NCBI GenBank assembly: GCA_038749105.1
Contig: JBCDIM010000005.1
Location: 1-64,000, forward strand
DNA from: JBCCOW01 sp038749105
GTDB lineage: Bacteria; Planctomycetota; Phycisphaerae; Phycisphaerales; Phycisphaeraceae
Direction: 5' to 3'
DNA length: 64,000 nucleotides
Below the pieces are notes generated by a model. The model made no database searches. It was given only the letters and a program-made list of their open reading frames with translations, and was not told the origin of the DNA. Positions 54,877 through 63,798 of the stretch are shown here, piece by piece. The position numbers and the translations under genes were made by a program. The number at the start of each line of letters is the position of its first letter. Position 1 is the first letter of the stretch.

Positions 54877-54882
54877 TACAAT
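54877..54882 (+). promoter_or_regulatory. -10-like hexamer, likely leaderless start of the ExbD gene
   Basis: TACAAT ends six bases before GTG 54889. This supports the GTG over an in-frame GTG at 54868. Confidence 0.45.
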
Positions 54883-54888
54883 CACGGC

Positions 54889-55398
54889 GTGCGTAAACGC
54901 CCACGCCACGACCTCAGCCCCCGGATCGAACTGATGCCGCTGATCGACGTGGTGTTTCTGCTGCTGACGTTCTTCATCTACGCGCTGGCGGTGATGGTCC
55001 GGGCGGAGGTGCTGCCGTTCGAGCTGGCCGAGGTGACCGGCGGGCAGCGGGCCGAGCCCGCCGAGCTCCTGATCCTGGCGATCGGGCCGGGCGGCGAATA
55101 CATCTGGGACGGCACGGTCGTCAGCAGCTCCGAGCTCGACCAACGGCTCGAGGAGCTGGGCAAGTCCAGCCCCGACGACGCGGCGCAAACCCAGAGCATG
55201 CTCTTCATCACGATGTCGTCCGAAGCCCTCGCCAATGATCAGGCGATTGACCCCGCGACGGGCCAAGAGAGCGTGGCCCTGAACCAAGCCGTCATCGACC
55301 GCGGCCCGGTCATGTTCGACCTGATGCAACGGCTGCAGCGGACGGGGGTCGAGCGTTGGTCGCTCGTGGGCTTGCCGGGAGGGGGCGGCGATGAATGA
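54889..55398 (+). CDS. ExbD/TolR-type biopolymer transport protein
   Basis: The 169-residue protein has one membrane segment (MPLIDVVFLLLTFFIYALAV) with the conserved Asp that uses the proton gradient. A periplasmic domain follows. In other bacteria ExbD works with ExbB and TonB to energise outer membrane transport. GTG 54889 is the start. It overlaps the TonB gene by eight bases. No ExbB gene is in the window. Confidence 0.88.
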   Translation: MRKRPRHDLSPRIELMPLIDVVFLLLTFFIYALAVMVRAEVLPFELAEVTGGQRAEPAELLILAIGPGGEYIWDGTVVSSSELDQRLEELGKSSPDDAAQTQSMLFITMSSEALANDQAIDPATGQESVALNQAVIDRGPVMFDLMQRLQRTGVERWSLVGLPGGGGDE

Positions 55399-56449
55399 AG
55401 CGCCACCGATCGAGGCGCCGGGGCTGTGGCTCCGTCTGGGCCTGGCGTTGGCCTTGACACTGGTGGCTTATGCGATCGCTGTGCCGCAGGCCGCCGGGGT
55501 CTTGGCTGATCGCACCACGCCCGGCCGAGCGGGAGCCGATTCGCCGACCGCAACACCGACGCCCGACGACGCCGGGGACGAGTCGGTGATCGACGACGGG
55601 TTCGACCTGGGCCGGCTCGACGCGCCGCCCGTGCAGACGATCGCGTTCATCGGCCACGAAGACTTCGAACGCCTCGTCGCCCGCCAGAGCGTGGTCACCC
55701 AGGCCGCGCTACAAGACGCCGCGGACCCTACGCCGGACGCCCCCGACGACGTGCTGGACCCGACGCCACCACAAGCCGCGAGCCCCCCTACTCCGCCCGC
55801 CGTACCCACAAGCCCCACGACACCACCCACGCCGTCCACCCCGACCGCTCCACCTGCCCTTCGTCCGCAGCCGGTCACCCCCGCACCACTTATCGCCGAG
55901 GGCACGCCACCACTGACGGGTGATCTGGCCGTGTCCCCACCGCCACCACCCTCGCCGACGCCGCCCACCCCAGAGCCGCCCGACCCCGCAGCGACGCCGA
56001 GCCCGCCGACGCCGGACCAGCCTGCACCGCCCGCGCCCGCCAGCCCCGCCGCCGAGCCTGTCCCGGACACGCAGGACCCGACGCCTGAAGACCCGAGACC
56101 GACCTCCGCCCCGCGGACCGACGCGGAGTCGCCACCGGTCACCGTCCGCTTCACCGATCTGGAACGGCAGGCCAACGGCGTGTTCGTAGGCCAAGGCCTC
56201 GAGCTGGTCACCAAGCGCCCCGAATGGGTCAACTCCGCGATCTTCGCCGCCCCCCGCGTCGCGGTGTTCAACATCCGCTTCAACACCGAGGGCCGAGTGG
56301 ATCGGGTCACCATGCTGCAGAGTACCGACTACGCAGACATCGACGACGCCATTGTCAACAGCGTCTACCGCTACCGGCTCCGCGGCGAGACACTCGACGA
56401 GAGCGGCGGCGTCACCATCCAGGAGTTCGGCATCCGCTACCGGCGCTGA
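55391..56449 (+). CDS. TonB-like protein with long Pro-rich linker
   Basis: The 352-residue protein has one N-terminal membrane segment (WLRLGLALALTLVAYAIAVP). A Pro/Thr/Ser-rich periplasmic linker spans about residues 115-245. The TonB-type C-terminal domain (about residues 285-352) contains VAVFNIRFNTEGRVDRVTML and YRYRLRGETLDES. It would span the periplasm and contact outer membrane receptors. It shares an eight-base overlap with the ExbD gene, so the two are one unit. Confidence 0.8.
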   Translation: MNEAPPIEAPGLWLRLGLALALTLVAYAIAVPQAAGVLADRTTPGRAGADSPTATPTPDDAGDESVIDDGFDLGRLDAPPVQTIAFIGHEDFERLVARQSVVTQAALQDAADPTPDAPDDVLDPTPPQAASPPTPPAVPTSPTTPPTPSTPTAPPALRPQPVTPAPLIAEGTPPLTGDLAVSPPPPPSPTPPTPEPPDPAATPSPPTPDQPAPPAPASPAAEPVPDTQDPTPEDPRPTSAPRTDAESPPVTVRFTDLERQANGVFVGQGLELVTKRPEWVNSAIFAAPRVAVFNIRFNTEGRVDRVTMLQSTDYADIDDAIVNSVYRYRLRGETLDESGGVTIQEFGIRYRR

Positions 56450-56455
56450 ACCCGC

Positions 56456-57256
56456 TCACTCCGAAGCCCGACGGCCCCGCCCTGCGTACGGGCAGACCCC
56501 GTCTTCGCTGGAAGCGATGAATTCGGTGAACTCCGAAGCGATCGGGTCCTCGGCAAGCTCGTCCCGCATCCGCTCCAAGGCGGTCGGGGACGCAAGCCCC
56601 TGGCGGTAGTACAGATCAAACGCCCGCTGCAGCGGCTTGATGTGCTCACGCAGCCCGGCCCGCCGCAGCCCCACCAGGTTCAGCCCGCCCACCGCCTTGC
56701 TCTGAAACACGGTGCAGAACGGCGGCAGGTCCCGCGTGAGCGCCGCCACCCCAGACATCATCGCCAGCCGACCCACCCGCCGGAACTGGTGGACCGCCGC
56801 GTTACCACCCAGCACCGCCCCGTCGCCCACCATCACATGGCCGCCAAGCAGCGCTCCGTTGGCGAGCATCGTGTCCGAACCCAGCACCACGTCGTGTCCC
56901 AAATGGGAGTTGACCATGAGGTAGTTGCGGTCGCCCACCGTGGTCGCTCGGCTACGCACCCCGCGGTGGATCGTCACGCCCTCGCGGATCACGTTGTCCG
57001 CCCCGATCACCGTGCCCAAGCCCGTCTCGTGCGGCTCGGTCTTGCGGTCCTGCGGGGCGTAGCCGAGACAGGCGTGCGGGTAGACCGTGTTGCCCGGCCC
57101 GAGCGTCAACGGCCCCTCCAGGTAGTTGCTGCCCATCAGCCGGTTGCCCTCGGCCAGCCGCACCCCCGTACCGATCACACAGAACGGGCCCACCTCCACC
57201 GACGGGTGAAGCTCGGCTTCGGGATCGACAATCGCGGTGGGGTGGATCTGTACCAT
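56456..57256 (-). CDS. lpxA: Acyl-ACP-UDP-N-acetylglucosamine O-acyltransferase (LpxA)
   Basis: The 266-residue enzyme makes the first committed intermediate of lipid A. It is built of left-handed beta-helix hexapeptide repeats. MVNSHLGHDVVLG carries the catalytic His, and the C-terminal helix part starts at LVGLRRAGLREHIKPLQRAF. ATG 57256 has no strong ribosome site. Planctomycetes with an outer membrane keep such genes. It is convergent with the TonB gene, with only six bases between them, and divergent from lipB. Confidence 0.92.
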   Translation of the reverse strand: MVQIHPTAIVDPEAELHPSVEVGPFCVIGTGVRLAEGNRLMGSNYLEGPLTLGPGNTVYPHACLGYAPQDRKTEPHETGLGTVIGADNVIREGVTIHRGVRSRATTVGDRNYLMVNSHLGHDVVLGSDTMLANGALLGGHVMVGDGAVLGGNAAVHQFRRVGRLAMMSGVAALTRDLPPFCTVFQSKAVGGLNLVGLRRAGLREHIKPLQRAFDLYYRQGLASPTALERMRDELAEDPIASEFTEFIASSEDGVCPYAGRGRRASE

Positions 57257-57352
57257 CAACAAGCGGAAGACGGGCGACTATTGCGGCCGGGCCAGGGTCA
57301 GCAGACGGCCTCTGGCGGGAGTTCAGCCGCGTTAGCGTAGTAACCCGCCGTC

Positions 57353-57358
57353 TATGAT
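57353..57358 (+). promoter_or_regulatory. -10-like hexamer, likely leaderless start of lipB
   Basis: TATGAT ends nine bases before ATG 57368. Confidence 0.5.
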
Positions 57359-57367
57359 GCCCGGTCG

Positions 57368-58129
57368 ATGCAGACTACCGGTCAAAACCCGGCCCCAACA
57401 CGGCCCGACGCCGCCCCATCCACCCCATCGCAGCTCGTCCTGCAAGACTGGGGCACCCTGGCGTATCCCGAGGCCTCCGAACGCCAACACGCCCTGAACC
57501 AGCGGGTCGCCGCCGGCGAGTCCGGACCCGTCCTCATCACCGTCGAACACCCGCCCGTCATCACCCTCAGCCGACGCAAGGGCATCCGCGACCACCTCGT
57601 CGCCTCCGAGCAGCACCTCAAGACCCTCGGCATCGCCGTCCACGACACCGACCGCGGCGGCGACATCACCTACCACGGCCCGGGCCAGCTCGTCGCCTAC
57701 CCCATCCTCCGCCTCGGCGACTTCGGGCTCAACCTCGGCCGATACATGCGGCTCCTCGAAGCCGTCGTCCTCGACACCGTCGCCGCCTTCGGCATCCAGG
57801 GCCACACCGAGCCCGGCGCGACCGGCGTCTGGGTCAGCAACACCGAAAACCCAAACGCCCCCCCCGCCAAGCTCTGCGCCATGGGCGTCCGCATCCGCAA
57901 GAACACCACCCTCCACGGCCTCGCCCTCAACCTCACCACCGACCTCTCCCACTTCGACACCATCGTCCCCTGCGGCCTCGCCGGCCGACCCGTCACCAGC
58001 CTCCAGCAACTCCTGGGCCCCGACTGCCCCGACCGCATCACCGTCCAGCAGCGCCTCTACCAGGCATTCCAGCACCACCTCACGAACCCGCCCACCTCCT
58101 GCTGCCCCAACACACCATGCGTGCCGTAA
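57368..58129 (+). CDS. lipB: Octanoyltransferase LipB
   Basis: The 253-residue enzyme moves an octanoyl group from ACP to the lipoyl domains of oxoacid dehydrogenases. RGGDITYHGPGQLVAYPI is the LipB signature, the catalytic Cys is in IVPCGLAGRPVTS and the Lys in AKLCAMGVRI. Length and order are normal. ATG 57368 follows a TATGAT hexamer at leaderless spacing. It overlaps the next gene by 13 bases. The lipoate synthase is not in the window. Confidence 0.94.
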   Translation: MQTTGQNPAPTRPDAAPSTPSQLVLQDWGTLAYPEASERQHALNQRVAAGESGPVLITVEHPPVITLSRRKGIRDHLVASEQHLKTLGIAVHDTDRGGDITYHGPGQLVAYPILRLGDFGLNLGRYMRLLEAVVLDTVAAFGIQGHTEPGATGVWVSNTENPNAPPAKLCAMGVRIRKNTTLHGLALNLTTDLSHFDTIVPCGLAGRPVTSLQQLLGPDCPDRITVQQRLYQAFQHHLTNPPTSCCPNTPCVP

Positions 58130-58827
58130 CCCCCTTGGCGGAGACCGGGAGGGCGGCCGGCAAGGCCTTCACCACGCGGCGTCGATTCTGGCTCAGCGTA
58201 GAGCTGTTCGTCCTGGCCGGGCTGGTCCCCCTCGCGGTCTGGTACATCCGTACCCACGATGTCGCCCGCATCCGCCCCTTCCCGATCCTCTGGGCGGCGA
58301 TGGCCTACTGCCTCTGGCACCTGCTCCGGGACCCCACCTTCGATAGGCACGACCTGTGGCGTGCCGGCGCAGTGCCCAAAGGCATCAAGCACGTCCTGCT
58401 CCGCTTCCTCATCCTCGGCACCGCCCTTACCGCCGGCGTCTACCTGTTCCTGCCCGATCGCTTCGCCTCGCTCATGCGCCAAGCCCCCCACATCATGCTG
58501 ATCATCACGGTCGCCTACCCGGTCCTGTCGGTCTACCCACAGGGCGTGATCTGCCGGGTCTTCTTGCTGCACCGCTACAGGCAGCTGATCCCCCGCGACG
58601 CCGTCCGGATCGGTGTTGCGGTCGTGACCTTCTCGTACATGCACCTGCTGTTCGAGAACGGGATCGCCATCGTCCTCACCCTTGTCGGCGGCACCTTCTT
58701 CACCCTCACCCAATACCGACACCGTTCGCTGCTGCTCTCCAGCATCGAGCACAGCCTCTTCGGCATCCTCATCTTCGCCTCGGGCCTCGGAGAGTTCTTC
58801 TTCAGCGGGGCCAACCGCGCTGGTTAG
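58117..58827 (+). CDS. CPBP-like membrane protein with degenerate active site
   Basis: The 236-residue protein has about seven membrane segments. The C-terminal half resembles CPBP (Abi) intramembrane proteases: a segment in the place of the EExxxR motif reads PQGVICRVFLLHR, followed by FSYMHLLFENG and SSIEHSLFGILIFASG. The two Glu residues of the first motif are missing, so protease activity is doubtful. It overlaps lipB and may share its transcript. Confidence 0.55.
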   Translation: MRAVTPLAETGRAAGKAFTTRRRFWLSVELFVLAGLVPLAVWYIRTHDVARIRPFPILWAAMAYCLWHLLRDPTFDRHDLWRAGAVPKGIKHVLLRFLILGTALTAGVYLFLPDRFASLMRQAPHIMLIITVAYPVLSVYPQGVICRVFLLHRYRQLIPRDAVRIGVAVVTFSYMHLLFENGIAIVLTLVGGTFFTLTQYRHRSLLLSSIEHSLFGILIFASGLGEFFFSGANRAG

Positions 58828-58858
58828 CGCAGACCCACCCCTCTATGCCCCAACCTGC

Positions 58859-58884
58859 ATAGCCGCGACGCGACGCGTCGCCGG
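58859..58884 (+). repeat. REP-like palindrome, copy 5 (compensated stem)
   Basis: ATAG head with arms GCGACGCG and CGCGTCGC, the same compensated stem as copy 4. It lies between two converging genes and may act as a shared 3' hairpin. Confidence 0.75.
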
Positions 58885-58900
58885 TCATCCATCCCAACAC

Positions 58901-60010
58901 TCACACCGTCTCGGCCGACACCCCCGCCCACGCCGCCTCGACCTCTTGCTCCGCCGCGTCGTCGACAACGACCACCTCCCCAATCCGCGTGGGCAGCACC
59001 AGCCGGACCTTCCCGTCCTTGACCTTCTTGTCCAGCCGCATCGCGCGCATCAGGAAATCGATCGGCGCCAGCTCGACCACCGTCGGCAAACCCAGGCGTT
59101 CGAGCAAAACCCCCAACCGCTGCTCCACGTCCGGCGAGCACAGCCTCCGCGCCACCGCCAGCTTCGCCGCCGCGATCATACCGACCGACACCGCCTCGCC
59201 GTGCATCAGCCCCGAGTACCGGTTGGTCGCCTCGATCGCGTGACCGAACGTATGCCCCAGGTTCAGGTGGGCCCGCACCCCCGCCTCGCGTTCGTCAGCC
59301 TCCACCACCGCCGCCTTGATCCGCACGTTCCACTCGATCAGTCTGCTGAGCGTCAACGGCTCCTTCGCCAGGATCGCCTCCGCCTTCTCCTCAATCCACG
59401 CGAAGAGTTCTTCATCCCCCAACACCCCGTGCTTCACACACTCCGCCAGCCCGCACCGCAGCTGACGATCCGACAGCGTCTCCAGCACATTCGGATCGAT
59501 CACCACCGCCCTCGGCTGCCAGAACGCCCCGATCAGATTCTTCCCCTGCGGCGCGTTCACGCCCGTCTTCCCGCCCACCGACGCGTCCACCATCGCCAGC
59601 AAACTCGTCGGCACGTTCACGAACGGCACCCCCCGCAAATACGTCGCCGCCACAAACCCCGCCACGTCGCCCGTGATCCCGCCCCCCACCGCCACCACCG
59701 GGCTCCCCCGCTCCAGCCCCGCCTCCAGCAGCACCTCGTACAGGTTCCGCACCGTCCCCAGCGTCTTCTTCTTCTCGCTCACCGGCATCACCGCCACGGC
59801 CGTGTCAAAACCCGCGGCCTGCATCGCCTTGGCCACCGGCCTGCCGTAATCCGCCTCGACCCCCTCATCCACAATCACCGCCGCCTTCTGATGCCGTGCC
59901 ACCTCGCCCACGATCGACCCCACCCGCTCCAACACCCCCGGCTGCACCACCACGGCATACCCCCGCCCTTCTCCCCCACCGTCCTTCAACTCGATTGATA
60001 CCGTCGCCAT
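58901..60010 (-). CDS. aroB: 3-dehydroquinate synthase (AroB)
   Basis: The 369-residue enzyme makes 3-dehydroquinate in the shikimate pathway using NAD and a metal ion. AVGGGITGDVAGFVAATYLR binds NAD, GLAECVKHGVLGDEEL and HTFGHAIEA carry the metal ligands, and RIGEVVVVDD the C-terminal part. The start ATG 60010 follows a TAGATT hexamer at leaderless spacing. It is divergent from the DoxX-like gene, with a long inverted repeat between them. Confidence 0.95.
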   Translation of the reverse strand: MATVSIELKDGGGEGRGYAVVVQPGVLERVGSIVGEVARHQKAAVIVDEGVEADYGRPVAKAMQAAGFDTAVAVMPVSEKKKTLGTVRNLYEVLLEAGLERGSPVVAVGGGITGDVAGFVAATYLRGVPFVNVPTSLLAMVDASVGGKTGVNAPQGKNLIGAFWQPRAVVIDPNVLETLSDRQLRCGLAECVKHGVLGDEELFAWIEEKAEAILAKEPLTLSRLIEWNVRIKAAVVEADEREAGVRAHLNLGHTFGHAIEATNRYSGLMHGEAVSVGMIAAAKLAVARRLCSPDVEQRLGVLLERLGLPTVVELAPIDFLMRAMRLDKKVKDGKVRLVLPTRIGEVVVVDDAAEQEVEAAWAGVSAETV

Positions 60011-60016
60011 CCCCGC

Positions 60017-60022
60017 AATCTA
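60017..60022 (-). promoter_or_regulatory. -10-like hexamer, likely leaderless start of aroB
   Basis: On the minus strand TAGATT ends six bases before ATG 60010. Confidence 0.5.
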
Positions 60023-60065
60023 ACGCTGTCGCCACTCGCCTGCACCCGGCTCCGCCACGATCTGA

Positions 60066-60166
60066 TATCACAGAGATCCAGAGACACAGAGACACAGAGA
60101 AAAACACCAAACCAGTGATCTCCGGAATATTCCTCTGTGTCTCTGTGTCTCCTTAACTCTGTGATA
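60066..60166. repeat. Long inverted repeat of CACAGAGA type
   Basis: A 10-bp outer stem (60066-60075 with 60157-60166) and a 19-bp perfect inner stem (60081-60099 with 60133-60151) are separated by a small internal loop. The arms are made of GAGACACA units. It fills the gap between the divergent aroB and DoxX-like genes. Confidence 0.8.
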
Positions 60167-60198
60167 CCAACGCCTGTCCACACCACGAGGGAATCAAC

Positions 60199-60585
60199 AT
60201 GCCCACCACCAAACCCGGCAAGCTCACCCACACCCTCGGCTGGGTGCTCACCGGACTCATCGCCCTGGCGATGACCGCCTCCGGCATCGTCAAACTCCTC
60301 GCCCCCGCCGGCTACGTCGAGTCCGTCGAAAAGATCCAGTGGACCAAAGACAACCTCTCGACCCTCGCCCTCATCGAACTCGCCTGCGTCGCGGTCTACC
60401 TGTTCCCCAAGACCGCCGTCCTCGGCGCCACCCTTATCGTCGGCTACTTCGGCGGGGCCGTCGCCACCTACGTCCGTATCGACCAGCCCAACTGGCCCGT
60501 CCCCATCGCCTTCGGCGTCGTCGCCTGGCTCGCCCTCTTCCTCCGCTACCCCGCCCTACGAAAACTCACACCCCTCACCAGTTGA
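60199..60585 (+). CDS. DoxX-like membrane protein
   Basis: The 128-residue protein has four membrane segments, with ALAMTASGIVKLLAPAGYVE in the first and GATLIVGYFGGAVATYVRID in the third, as in DoxX-like (DoxX_2) proteins. Their function is largely unknown; some take part in thiol or quinone redox. ATG 60199 has GAGGGA upstream. It is divergent from aroB and convergent with the next gene. Confidence 0.7.
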   Translation: MPTTKPGKLTHTLGWVLTGLIALAMTASGIVKLLAPAGYVESVEKIQWTKDNLSTLALIELACVAVYLFPKTAVLGATLIVGYFGGAVATYVRIDQPNWPVPIAFGVVAWLALFLRYPALRKLTPLTS

Positions 60586-60607
60586 ATCCGCACGCCGCAT
60601 TCATCAT

Positions 60608-61426
60608 TCAATCTTCCCCGCGCTCCCCCAACACCCCCAGCGCCTCCGCCGCATCCTCCGGCAGCCTCGCCTCCTCCGCCTCCGCCTCCAACGCCTCCCG
60701 CTGCGCCTCCGCCGCCTCCCGCGCCAGCCGACGGTCCCGCAGCCGTTGGCTCGGCAGCATCACCGGCGTCACCTTCGCCGCTTTATAGCGCCGCACCAGC
60801 ACCAGCACCACCAGCCCCGCGAACACCATCGCCCCCACCACCCAAACCCGATTCACCCCGCCAGCGGCCCCACCACCCAAACCGCCGCCAACAGCGCTTT
60901 CTGTGACGATCACCGACCCACCCACGAACATCGCGTACTCCCCGTCCGATGCCTGCCACAGCTCCTCCCGCCACCACTTGTAGAACCACGCCCCCAGACG
61001 CACCCGGTCACCTGGCACCCAATCACCGTCGCCCAACGCGTACACCAACACCACGCCGGCGTCTTCACGCCCCGCCACCGCGACCGCCAACTCCGTCACC
61101 GTCTGCCCCCACTGCCCCGCCCGCTGCAGCCGGACCGCCCGCACCCGCTTGACCTGCCCCGCAAATACCACCGCCCGCCCCCGCCAATCCACCGGCGTCT
61201 CCCGCAGCGCGGCCCACTGCCCGTCTCCCATCAGCACCGCCCCGCCCTCATCACCCGCCGGCCAACCCACCGCCGCCGACAGCAACGCATACAGCGGGCC
61301 CTCATCGAACCGGTCGTCGCCGTCCACCGTCGCATCCAGCTGCCGCCGCTGCCCTTCGGTCAGTTCGGGTACCGCCGCCGCCGGGCACGCCCAGATCACT
61401 GCCAACATCAAGACCCAGCGTGACAT
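60608..61426 (-). CDS. Exported single-pass membrane protein, function unknown
   Basis: The 272-residue protein has a signal peptide (about residues 1-18) and an outside domain (WRGRAVVFAGQVKRVRAVRL, about residues 80-170) that may be beta-rich. One membrane segment follows (VVGAMVFAGLVVLVLVRRY, about residues 197-215), then a cytoplasmic coiled-coil tail with many Ala and Glu (RLAREAAEAQREALEAEAEE). ATG 61426 has TATGAT at leaderless spacing. It is divergent from guaA. The family is not recognised. Confidence 0.6.
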   Translation of the reverse strand: MSRWVLMLAVIWACPAAAVPELTEGQRRQLDATVDGDDRFDEGPLYALLSAAVGWPAGDEGGAVLMGDGQWAALRETPVDWRGRAVVFAGQVKRVRAVRLQRAGQWGQTVTELAVAVAGREDAGVVLVYALGDGDWVPGDRVRLGAWFYKWWREELWQASDGEYAMFVGGSVIVTESAVGGGLGGGAAGGVNRVWVVGAMVFAGLVVLVLVRRYKAAKVTPVMLPSQRLRDRRLAREAAEAQREALEAEAEEARLPEDAAEALGVLGERGED

Positions 61427-61432
61427 CTCCGC

Positions 61433-61438
61433 ATCATA
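61433..61438 (-). promoter_or_regulatory. -10-like hexamer, likely leaderless start of the gene at 60608
   Basis: On the minus strand TATGAT ends six bases before ATG 61426. Confidence 0.5.
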
Positions 61439-61504
61439 AATCGACCCATCCACCCCGGCCCGGCGAACCGTTATCCTGCCCCGTTTCACACCCACGACAC
61501 CCCC

Positions 61505-63091
61505 ATGCCCACCCCACCCATCGAAGCCCTGCCCGCCGGCGTCCGCGAAGTCGTCCCCATCGTCGACTTCGGCTCCCAATACGTCCAGCTCATCGCCCGG
61601 CGGGTCCGTGAGGCCGGCGTCTACTCCATGATGGTCGGCCCCGGCGTCGACCCCAACGAGCTCGCCAAGCTACCGCTCAAGGGCATCATCCTCTCTGGCG
61701 GCCCGTCCTCGGTCTACGAGGACGACGCCCCCAAGTGCGACCCCAAGCTCCTCGACCTCGGCGTCCCCGTCCTCGGCATCTGCTACGGCATGCAGCTCGC
61801 CTGCGACCTCCTCGGCGCCGACGTCCGCAACGCCTCCGCCCGGGAGTACGGCGGCGTCAAGCTCACCCTCACCGAGCCCAACGACCCGTTCCTCAAGGCC
61901 GTCCCCCAGCACACCACCGCCTGGATGTCCCACGGCGACCAGGTCAACGCCCTGCCCGACTCCTTCATCCCGCTCGCCCAGACCAGCACCTGCCCCTACG
62001 CCGCCGTCCGCCACCGCGACCGCCCGTTCTTCGGCGTCCAGTTCCACCCCGAGGTCACCCACACGCCGCACGGCCAAGACATCCTCCGGAACTTCCTCTT
62101 CTCGGTCTGCCACTGCCACGGCAGCTGGAAGATGGCCGACTTCCTCGACGCCGAGGCCGTCCGCATCCGCGAACAGGTCGGCGATGCCCGCGTGATCTGC
62201 GGCCTCTCCGGCGGCGTCGACTCCTCCGTCGTCGCTGCGCTGCTCGCCAAGGCCATCGGCGACCAGCTCACCTGCATCTTCGTCGACAACGGGCTGCTCC
62301 GAAAAGGCGAACGCGGCCTCGTCGAGCAGACCTTCCGCGACCACTTCGACATCGACCTCCGCGTCGCCGACGCCGAGAAGCAGTTCCTCGATGACCTCGA
62401 CGGCATCACCGACCCACAAGAGAAACGCACCCGCATCGGCCACCGCTTCATCGACGTCTTCAAAGACGAAGCCGACAAACTCACCGGCGACGGCGAGACC
62501 AAGTTCCTCGCGCAAGGCACCCTCTACCCCGACGTCATCGAATCAGGCCACGGCTACGCCGGCACCGCCGCCAACATCAAGCTCCACCACAACGTCGGCG
62601 GACTCCCCGAACAGCTCGGCTTCGACCTCATTGAACCCCTCCGCAACCTCTTCAAGGACGAGGTCCGCCAGCTCGGCACCGTCCTCGGCCTCCCCGACGC
62701 CATCGTCTGGCGCCACCCCTTCCCCGGGCCCGGCCTTGCCGTCCGCGTGCTCGGCGAGATCAACAAGCCCCAGCTCGATCTGCTCCGCGACGCCGACGAG
62801 ATCCTCCTCGAAGAGATCGTCGCCAACCAGCTCTACCGCAAAACCGCCCAAGTCTTCGCCGTGCTCTTGCCGGTCAAGGCCGTCGGCGTCATGGGCGACG
62901 GCCGAACCCACGAACAAGTCGTCGCCATCCGGGCCGTGGAATCCCAGGACTTCATGACCGCCGACTGGGCCCGCATCCCCTTCGACGTGCTCGCCAAAAT
63001 CTCTAACCGGATCATCAACGAGGTCCGTGGCGTCAACCGCGTCGTCTACGACATCAGCTCCAAACCCCCGGCCACGATCGAGTGGGAGTAA
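61505..63091 (+). CDS. guaA: GMP synthase (glutamine-hydrolysing)
   Basis: The 528-residue enzyme converts XMP to GMP. The N-terminal amidotransferase domain has the catalytic Cys in LGICYGMQLA and the His in GVQFHPEVTHT. The ATP pyrophosphatase P-loop is GLSGGVDSSVVAALLAKA. The C-terminal dimerisation domain ends in SSKPPATIEWE, the normal terminus. ATG 61505 is chosen; the N-terminus is about 15 residues longer than usual. It is divergent from an unknown membrane gene and followed by another unknown gene. Confidence 0.97.
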   Translation: MPTPPIEALPAGVREVVPIVDFGSQYVQLIARRVREAGVYSMMVGPGVDPNELAKLPLKGIILSGGPSSVYEDDAPKCDPKLLDLGVPVLGICYGMQLACDLLGADVRNASAREYGGVKLTLTEPNDPFLKAVPQHTTAWMSHGDQVNALPDSFIPLAQTSTCPYAAVRHRDRPFFGVQFHPEVTHTPHGQDILRNFLFSVCHCHGSWKMADFLDAEAVRIREQVGDARVICGLSGGVDSSVVAALLAKAIGDQLTCIFVDNGLLRKGERGLVEQTFRDHFDIDLRVADAEKQFLDDLDGITDPQEKRTRIGHRFIDVFKDEADKLTGDGETKFLAQGTLYPDVIESGHGYAGTAANIKLHHNVGGLPEQLGFDLIEPLRNLFKDEVRQLGTVLGLPDAIVWRHPFPGPGLAVRVLGEINKPQLDLLRDADEILLEEIVANQLYRKTAQVFAVLLPVKAVGVMGDGRTHEQVVAIRAVESQDFMTADWARIPFDVLAKISNRIINEVRGVNRVVYDISSKPPATIEWE

Positions 63092-63122
63092 TCCACAACC
63101 CCTAGCCGACGTCTACCCCGAC

Positions 63123-63728
63123 ATGAGCATTGAAAAGCTCAGTGTCTGGATCGCGGGTGGCGGCTTTCTGCTGGGGGCCGTAATCATCCCCGGCATACTC
63201 GTGATCGCCACACGCAGCCCGTTTCCTCTGATCATGACGGGCCTCTGTACTGCCGTCTTCCTCCCGGCATGGCTGCTCCAACGCCACTGGATGAAAACGA
63301 GAACCACCGGTTACGACGAACTCGCGGCGGAAGGATCGGGCCGGGTCGTCAGCCACGGCTTCGGTTTCTACCGCACCTTCGAAAAAGACCTGACCGATGG
63401 GTCACTCCTATCGATCCGCCACTTCGGCAACGACCACCACTCCGGACCCGACAAGTCGATGCTCGTCAAGGTCGAGGGGCTTGCTCCGGCACAGGGCCGA
63501 CGCTCCTTCGACCGCAAACAAGCCGAAGAAGACTTCGACTCGCTCCCCAAACTCATCCAGCTCGCCTTCAGCCACGAAAGCGACTTAGACAGTATCGATG
63601 TATACGGCGACGAAGGAAGCTCTGTCGAATTCAATTTTGCCGGTCACTACACCGACAAGGCCAGCCTCCAGCGGTACGTCAGCCTCGCCGAAAAACTAGC
63701 ACCCCGGTTCATCCCCAAGCCCGCCTGA
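63123..63728 (+). CDS. Membrane-anchored protein, function unknown
   Basis: The 201-residue protein has two close N-terminal hydrophobic segments (IAGGGFLLGAVIIPGILVIA and FPLIMTGLCTAVFLPAWLL) and a soluble C-terminal region. Codon use is less biased than in guaA. ATG 63123 lies 31 bases after the guaA stop. The family is not recognised. Confidence 0.55.
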   Translation: MSIEKLSVWIAGGGFLLGAVIIPGILVIATRSPFPLIMTGLCTAVFLPAWLLQRHWMKTRTTGYDELAAEGSGRVVSHGFGFYRTFEKDLTDGSLLSIRHFGNDHHSGPDKSMLVKVEGLAPAQGRRSFDRKQAEEDFDSLPKLIQLAFSHESDLDSIDVYGDEGSSVEFNFAGHYTDKASLQRYVSLAEKLAPRFIPKPA

Positions 63729-63798
63729 AGCACAACTCACCAGCGCTCTAACGTCTTGCAAGACCGCCCCTGACCACACCCACCGAAAGGCCTACACC

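Noticed and set aside
54868..54888. Earlier GTG start for ExbD
   Set aside because: The -10-like TACAAT falls inside this extension; GTG 54889 fits the leaderless pattern.
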